Source of the DNA: Prorocentrum cordatum
Lineage: Eukaryota > Sar > Dinophyceae > Prorocentrales > Prorocentraceae
Reading direction: 5' to 3'
NCBI GenBank assembly: GCA_963575745.1
Contig: CAUYUJ010009580.1
Location: 167,928 to 200,427, forward strand
DNA: 32,500 nucleotides
Part shown: one piece after another, positions 27,633-32,500 of the stretch
Layout of the letters: every line of letters begins with the position of its first letter
Numbering within the stretch: the stretch's first letter is position 1
Notes under the pieces: model-generated
Told to the model about the DNA's origin: nothing
The model's input: only the letters and a program-made list of their open reading frames with translations
The model's database searches: none
Translations under genes and position numbers: made by a program

Positions 27633-27805
27633 ATTCGGAGGATCGCGCCGCATCGCCAATGCATCGTCGATGTCGGCGACGTGTGCGGTGTATCGGCGAC
27701 GCCAGCGCGGAGAAAATCGGGCTCCACATCAAGCCGCATCGCCGATGCATCGGCGATGCGGCCTAATCCTTCGACCCCATCTACTTCGACCTCATTTGGG
27801 AGGCC
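27633..27805. repeat. dispersed repeat family P, copy 1, with a 30-bp palindrome
   Basis: Starts GGAGGATCGCGCCGC and ends CCCCATCTACTTCGACC...GGAGGCC. The same landmarks in the same order lie at 32125-32255. Its centre (27733-27762) is a perfect 30-bp palindrome whose left arm is GCCGCATCGCCGATG. A related imperfect form (CATCGCCAATGCATCGTCGATG) lies at 27653-27674. Confidence 0.75.
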
Positions 27806-28149
27806 GAGGATATTCGGGAGATCTTGTCTGTCCTATCGCGACCCTGTCCGCTTCAAATCCGTGTCGAATCTATGTCGGATTCGTCTAATCCGCGTCGGAT
27901 CGACGTCAAATCCGTGTCGAATCAACGCCAAATGCTCGTCGAGTCCTCATCGAGCCCGCGTAGGGCACAAGAGTAGAAACCAATGCTGATGACAGACGAG
28001 GTCTCCCGAAGATACAACAGAAACATCAGGACGAGCAACCAGATAGAGCAGACTCACACTTGTCTTGATTCTCGTTTCCTTCCTTTGTTGTGGGGGCGCT
28101 CCTCGGTCTTGAGAAGCCGACAGTCGGGAAACAGACTCTATTTGGGGAT
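27806..28149. repeat. spacer with short TCGAATC/AAATCCGTG repeats
   Basis: AAATCCGTGTCGAATC occurs twice (about 27851 and 27910) among related words (GTCGGATTCGTC, GTCGGATCGACGTC), giving an irregular short-period repeat at 27845-27950. The rest (27960-28149) shows nothing I recognise. Confidence 0.5.
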
Positions 28150-28330
28150 CTCCTGACCCGGGTCAATCCAAACCCAGGTCAGCCAGTCCTGCAAGATCCT
28201 GCAAGATCCTGCACCCAAACCCGGGTCAACGCGAAGGATCCTGCAAGATCCTACAAAATCCTGCACCCAAACCCGGGTCAGTGCACCCCTGGCCCTGCAG
28301 GATCCTGCAAGATCTGGCGCCCTGGCTGAC
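28150..28330. repeat. ~50-bp imperfect tandem repeat (CCCGGGTCA / GATCCTGCAA)
   Basis: AAACCC(A/G)GGTCA recurs at 28170, 28217 and 28269, each separated by one to three GATCCTGCAA words. Two or three degenerate copies. Confidence 0.75.
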
Positions 28331-28361
28331 CCCCGTTTGCATTGACCCCCGTCTCAAGGCT

Positions 28362-28585
28362 CCCGATCTATACACCGATGCTTTTTCCCGGCCCTGCGCT
28401 GACACTCGCACAGGAGAGCGGATCCTGGTGTATACGGAATCCTGTCGTCTACATGTTTCGTTGCTCCCCCGGGGAAGCGGCACAGCACCCCGACGTCGCT
28501 CCCGACGTTCAAAGAGCCTGGGGATTGAAGGACAGCCCGCCACCAGCAATTTGCATGTAGATGCTCCAGTTTCCGGGGCAAGTGC
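28362..28585. repeat. dispersed repeat family R, copy 2
   Basis: Aligns with 12175-12410 from CTATACACCGATGCTTTTTC to ATGCTCCAGTTTCCGG on the same strand. Sequence on both sides differs from the first copy, which sets the repeat's limits at roughly 215-235 bp. Confidence 0.65.
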
Positions 28586-28873
28586 TCACCAAGGCAGGCC
28601 TCTCCCTGCACGTGAGCTCGGGCGGAGGGCGGGGGAGGGACGCCGGGGCTCCGCCCGCCGCCGCGGCGTCGGCCTCGCGCGACAGCCGCCGCCACGAGGA
28701 GCGCCAGGGGAGCCAGGCGTGGTGCTACAAGCCCGACAGCTGGATGTTTCCACACGGACCCTCTGCTCTGGCGGACTGCTTGTTGTGCACTGCAGCGGCT
28801 CCGTAGCTTCGAGCCCACTCGGACGCAAATGGGGAGGGCGCGTTCTCGTGTTCTGTCTTCGTTCCGTCTGCGC
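28586..28873. other. GC-rich spacer, no gene recognised
   Basis: GC-rich segment (28620-28720) then mixed sequence. Open frames exist on both strands, but none shows a motif I recognise. Confidence 0.35.
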
Positions 28874-29162
28874 GTCTGTCTGTCTGTCTGTCCGTCTGTC
28901 TGTCTGTCCTGTCTGTCCGTCTGTCTGTCCGTCCGTCTGTCTGTCCGTCTGTGTGTCTGCCTGCCTGCCTGCCTGCCTGCCTGTCTGCCTGCCTGCCCGT
29001 CTGTCTGTCTGTCTGTCTGTCTGTCTCTGTCTCTGTCTCTGTCTCTGTCTCTGTCTCTGTCTCTGTCTCTGTCTCTCTGTCTCTTTCTCTGTCTGTCTGT
29101 CTGTCTGTCTGTCTGTGTGTCTGCCTGTCTGCCTGCCTGCCTGTCTGTCTGTCCGTCTGCCT
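28874..29162. repeat. (TCTG)n / (TGCC)n / (TCTCTG)n microsatellite
   Basis: Compound microsatellite: TCTG tetranucleotides with CCGT and CTGC variants, a (TCTCTG)n hexanucleotide block at about 29024-29080, then TCTG/TGCC again. Reads as Cys-Leu-Ser-Val periodic peptides on the plus strand, which is an artefact. Confidence 0.97.
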
Positions 29163-29600
29163 GCTCTTCTGGCCCAGCGCACGCCCCAGGGCAGCACAGA
29201 GGGCGGGCGCAGCGACAGGCAGCACTTCTGCGCCCGCCGCCGCGTCCAGCAGCCCTAGTCAGCCCCGCGGGGCTGCCTCGGGGGGCGAGGAGGAGGAGGA
29301 CGAGGAGGAGGACGAGGAGGAGGGAGGAGGAGGAGGAGGAGGAGGAGGAGGAGGAGGAGGAGGGGCGGCGGGCAAGAGCTTTGCACCCGTCGCCTCCTGT
29401 CCATCCGCCCAGAGGGCGTGACAGGCGGGCAGCGCGCCCTCCCGCAAGGCGCAAGGGCGCCTCGACAGGCCCAGAGGCAAGCCTTGGCGGCGGGCGGCAC
29501 TTCTGCGCCCGTCGCTGCGCCGCGCCCGGGGAACGCGCCCCGAAGAGCCCAGGGGGCGTTCCTCGAACAGCCCAGGGGGCGAGCAGGGCGACGGGTGGAT
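29163..29600. repeat. GC-rich segment with (GAG)n tract and a short duplication
   Basis: A (GAG)n purine tract at 29286-29362. The 30-bp sequence around GGCAGCACTTCTGCGCCCGC (29219-29250) recurs as GGCGGCACTTCTGCGCCCGT (29496-29525). No gene is supported. Confidence 0.7.
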
Positions 29601-30180
29601 AGCGAACGAAGCTACGTGCTGGCCCCACTGTTTCCTCAGTGCACGGAGATTGCTAGAGGACAAAGCGTGACTTGGAGAATCGATAAGAGCTCCGACACGC
29701 TAAACCCCCTCTGGCCCCACCCTGGTTTCCTCTTTGCCAGAATTTCTTCGACAACGTATCCGCAAAAGATATGACCTGTTAGCTGTCTGGTTACCCCGCA
29801 ACCTCTCTGGACAAACGTCCTACTGCGGCTTGCGTCCCGTCGCTCCGAGAGCGAGTGTCGCTCTTGGCAGGGCGCACGTGCCAACGCCACCCTGGCGCAA
29901 TCTTACACGAAATTGGCGCGACCACAAAGCCGGCACACGGTTCGCGCAGAGGTCGCGCAAAGATCGCGCAGAGGCAGCGCCGAAGTACAGTTTCCTGAGC
30001 CAGACTTACCCAGCCCCCGTTCAGGCCCTTTTGGGACACATCGCTGTCCTCGACCCGAGGACAGCTCCGGGGCCGCTCACAGCCCGCCCAGACAAGGCCG
30101 CAAGACGCCACCAGACCAAGGCCTGGGCGACGAGATCTACAAATACACAACGGCCCTGGACAGGCCCATGCTGGGCCTGA
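29601..30180. other. no gene recognised
   Basis: Ordinary-complexity sequence. ORFs up to about 160 codons occur on both strands but show no domain, repeat or start context that singles one out. Confidence 0.35.
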
Positions 30181-30620
30181 CCAGGGGCGGCGTATGTGTA
30201 GACCTCGCCACCCTAAAGGGCCCAGCAACCCCCGAGGCCCCAAGACGCCAAGATGCCCAGCGAGACCCCAAGATGACCCCAAGAGGCCCTAAAAGAGGCG
30301 CCCATGGAGCCCTCCAGGAAGGCCTTGGGGAGGCCACAAGCAAAATCGAATGTCTGGCATGCTCCACGCGGGCTACTTCCCAGACTTTTCTGCCCTGAGA
30401 TGGCCACAGGGCGGATTCACGGAGCACCTCGACGGCCCCAGAAGCCCAAGAAACAGCCCAAGACGGCCCCAAGAGAGCCCCAAGACGGCCAGGAGCATCC
30501 CGAAACGGCCCAGGGCCGCCCCGAGGCCTGCAAAATGGCCCCGAGCCCCGACCAGACGGCCCCAAGATGGTCGTGCCGAGCCGCTCGAGGAGAGCCTGGC
30601 AGAACCATCGCGCGCTGGGA
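30181..30620. repeat. irregular GGCCCCAAGA-type low-complexity tract
   Basis: Words of the form GGCCCCAAGA(C/G)G, CCCCAAGANG and CCCGAAACGGCCC recur every 10-25 bp without a fixed period. The encoded Pro/Arg/Lys-rich (plus) and Gly/Leu-rich (minus) peptides reflect composition only. Confidence 0.5.
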
Positions 30621-31364
30621 AGCTCGCTAGAACCATCATGCGTGCACTTCGATACCACATGAAGATGACGCGCGGGAAACTCGCAGACGTGTACCAGATC
30701 CACTGAAGCCCATATGCCCGCTCCTTACTCAGCCTCCTCGTCCTCGTCATTCACTGGACAGCCGAGAGCTTAGGGGAGAAGGCTGGCTCGTGTACGTCAC
30801 GCGGGCGCGACAATGCGTGAAAAAAACATGATGAGAAAGCTGGGCCCAGAACATGACATCACGACGGCAGCGCATGAGTCGAGGGACTGAGCCGAGCCCC
30901 CAAATCATCAACATCTCCATCCGCTTCCCCCGTTCCTCCTCCTCCCTCATCTTCCTCCCCGCCCCCGTCTCGTCCTGACCCTCTCCGCCATATCGTGACC
31001 CTGCCTGGCCTGCTCGTTGACCTTCCAGGCGACGGGTGCGCGAGGGAGAGGCACGAAAGCCGGAGGCTGCCTTCTCCGAGGGCCGTCGCCGCCTGGAGGC
31101 CAGGCCGTCTGCGCGGAGCCCTGCGTAGTCCTCCTGCGCCGACGCGTCCACCAACTCCTGGATATGTCCAATGCCGAACGACCCTGGCTGCTTAATGCAC
31201 ATAACAGCACAAAACAAATAGTATAAAAGAATGCCGTGCGTTTCACGCGCCCGCCCTTTCTGAATTGCCGATCGATCTACACACTTGGCACTCCGAGACC
31301 CGCCGGCGATCAAAAGCACTGCACATGCTTGCAAATAGTCTTGTACCAGCCCTGCTGCAAGCCT
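30621..31364. other. no supported gene; weak minus-strand ORF
   Basis: A minus-strand ORF at 30747-31334 (195 codons) contains a charged, ordinary-looking stretch (QELVDASAQEDYAGLRAD, later KMREEEERGKRMEM). It could be an exon following the candidate at 31365-31613, but I see no motif and cannot show splice sites. Confidence 0.2.
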
Positions 31365-31613
31365 TCAAATCTCTTCGCGATCCACGCCACGGCCAAAGAA
31401 GGTAATACAGAACGCATGCAGGATGTATTCTCTCTGAGGGCACGGGCCACAATTCATGGTGACACCACGACCAGCCAGTATGGTGTATTGGTTGGCGGAA
31501 CATGTTGAACAATGCTGGCTTCCCATCGCCGGGCATTGGATGTTAGCAGGTCTCGCCAGAATGACGCCAGCCAGCCCACCGGCAACAACGACGATGAGCA
31601 CGATAACCACCAC
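31365..31613 (-). CDS. candidate exon: membrane segment + Cys-rich stretch
   Basis: In one minus-strand frame a single hydrophobic helix (VVIVLIVVVAGGLAGVILA) is followed by a cysteine-rich stretch: CPAMGSQHC, CSTCSANQYT and MNCGPCPQREY. The spacing resembles the C-x2-C repeats of TNFR/ephrin-receptor-like extracellular modules. Just upstream the frame reads FCGFGSTDGG after a stop. There is no ATG in frame, and it starts with a GTG, so this would be an internal exon or a gene fragment. It may equally be chance. It lies next to repeat family P. Nothing in the neighbourhood gives it a role. Confidence 0.25.
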   Translation of the reverse strand: MVVIVLIVVVAGGLAGVILARPANIQCPAMGSQHCSTCSANQYTILAGRGVTMNCGPCPQREYILHAFCITFFGRGVDREEI

Positions 31614-32122
31614 CGCACCACCATCGGTAGAGCCAAACCCACAGAATCAGTCAGCATCGAATCAGGAGATTACATCGAATCGGAGCGAGCGAGTCAGGGT
31701 TGGGCCGCATCGGCACGGAGTCGAACTCGAACTGGATCGGCCGCGCCAGGATGCACAACAGCGCCATGCGAGCACCGGGCAAAACCAGATTGTCAAAATA
31801 TCAGAATCGGATGGGGCCGGCCGAAACCGACGTCGAGTCGGATCGATCGGATCGGAATGGACCCTGCCACCATCGTCACCACCGCAACCAGTAGCGACTT
31901 TGCCTCCAGCCCTGGGGCCTGAGCCCCTTGCGGGGCACGACCATCGTTGGAGGGCCCACAACGGTGAGGCGACAGACCGTGCGGTGACTTCGCGATCCCG
32001 AAAGGACTCGCCGCACGGCCTCGCCAGCGCTCGGATGTCCATTCCCCGCGCGTTGTTCGGTTTCGTGCGCGTGAGTCTCGTCTCGCAAGATGGCTCAAGA
32101 GCAGATGCCTCCCGGATGGGGT
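31614..32122. other. GATCGGA/TCGAATC-rich spacer, no gene recognised
   Basis: Short repeated words (CGAATCGGA, GGATCGATCGGATCGG near 31838-31855) resemble those right of family P copy 1. No coding signal. Confidence 0.35.
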
Positions 32123-32260
32123 CCGAGAGGATGGGGTCGGAGGATCGCGCCGCGTGGAGATGGTCAGGCCCGGCATCGAGCCACACCGCCGATGCATCGG
32201 CGAGGCCGCGCGAACCTCCCACCCCATCTACTCGGACCCGATCTCGGAGGCCTGGAAAGA
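32123..32260. repeat. dispersed repeat family P, copy 2
   Basis: GGAGGATCGCGCCGC, then a shortened palindrome (CGCCGATGCATCGGCG, 32187-32202), then CCCCATCTACTCGGACC and GGAGGCC, in the same order as at 27633-27805 and on the same strand. Internal spacing is shorter and the palindrome arms have decayed. Confidence 0.7.
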
Positions 32261-32500
32261 TGCTCCTCGCTGGCCCTCCCTGAAAAAGACATGTACATAT
32301 GTACACACACAAGTACAAATAAATCGATTGAGTTATATTTAGTTAGCAGAGTAGATGAACCCCCCGAAAAGATTATTGGTTCAAAGCTCCCCAAATTAGT
32401 TTGCATTAAAAAAACAAAAATAGTATACATGAGTAAATATGTATATATACATTATATATATATATAAAAAAAAAAGTCTGAGCGATGCCGCGCGGCCCGT
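32261..32500. repeat. AT-rich end with (TA)n and poly-A
   Basis: AT-rich sequence from 32280. A (TA)n tract at 32440-32464 is followed by a run of A. Nothing else is recognised up to the window edge. Confidence 0.85.

Noticed and set aside
28354-29628. 424-codon minus-strand ORF rich in Thr-Asp-Arg-Gln.
   Set aside because: It is mostly the TCTG/TCTGTC microsatellite read in reverse. Only its last ~80 codons overlap repeat family R.

Overview
The window looks like nuclear DNA of a dinoflagellate. The strongest evidence is two copies, both on the minus strand (19954-19975 and 27304-27325), of the 22-nt dinoflagellate trans-spliced leader (DinoSL, ...CCATTTTGGCTCAAG). Neither copy is followed by a GT splice donor, so they are not SL RNA genes. 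Each heads a block coding for reverse transcriptase. I cannot name the genus from the sequence alone. No rRNA, tRNA, CRISPR array or bacterial-type gene is visible.

Left part (1-12 kb): almost wholly tandem and dispersed repeats. In order they are a CAGCCT-derived satellite with a 155-bp higher-order unit, a 73-bp satellite (8 copies), an 11-bp AGCT satellite, and then a series of composite repeat modules. Each module begins at a (CAA)n-type microsatellite, continues with a conserved left cassette and an internal minisatellite, and ends in a conserved right box that leads into the next microsatellite. There are two main kinds. 'A-type' modules (2.2-4.25, 4.33-4.8, 7.2-8.85 and 10.1-11.8 kb) carry a GC-rich 21/42-bp array. 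'D-type' modules (4.9-5.5 and 5.7-7.15 kb) carry an ~84-bp minisatellite and end in a hairpin cluster. The long ORFs in these arrays come from repeat periods free of stop codons and are probably not genes.

Middle (12-14.4 kb): dispersed repeat copies, long CTC and GAG tracts in inverted orientation around a GC-rich core, and no recognisable gene.

Retrotransposon block (14.4-27.35 kb, all minus strand): two non-LTR (LINE-like) retrotransposons lie head to tail. The upstream one (element 1, 27.3 to ~20.0 kb) has an ORF1 with a zinc-binding N-terminus and coiled coil. This is followed by an endonuclease/exonuclease/phosphatase (EEP) ORF and, in a shifted frame, a long RT plus RNase H ORF with two extra H/C-rich domains at the C-terminus. 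Element 2 (~20.0 to 14.4 kb) is an unrelated, decayed LINE with the same plan, carrying several frameshifts, at least six in-frame stops and a TC/GA microsatellite inside its ORF2. Its leader is followed directly by a 15-nt relic of an older leader, the mark expected of repeated rounds of transcription, trans-splicing and re-insertion.

Right part (27.35-32.5 kb): more simple repeats (GGA, TCTG/TCTGTC, AT), second copies of two dispersed repeat families (one seen at 12.2 kb, one centred on a 30-bp perfect palindrome at 27.73 kb), and one weak minus-strand candidate exon at 31.4-31.6 kb coding for a membrane segment and a cysteine-rich stretch. No complete host gene can be supported anywhere in the window.
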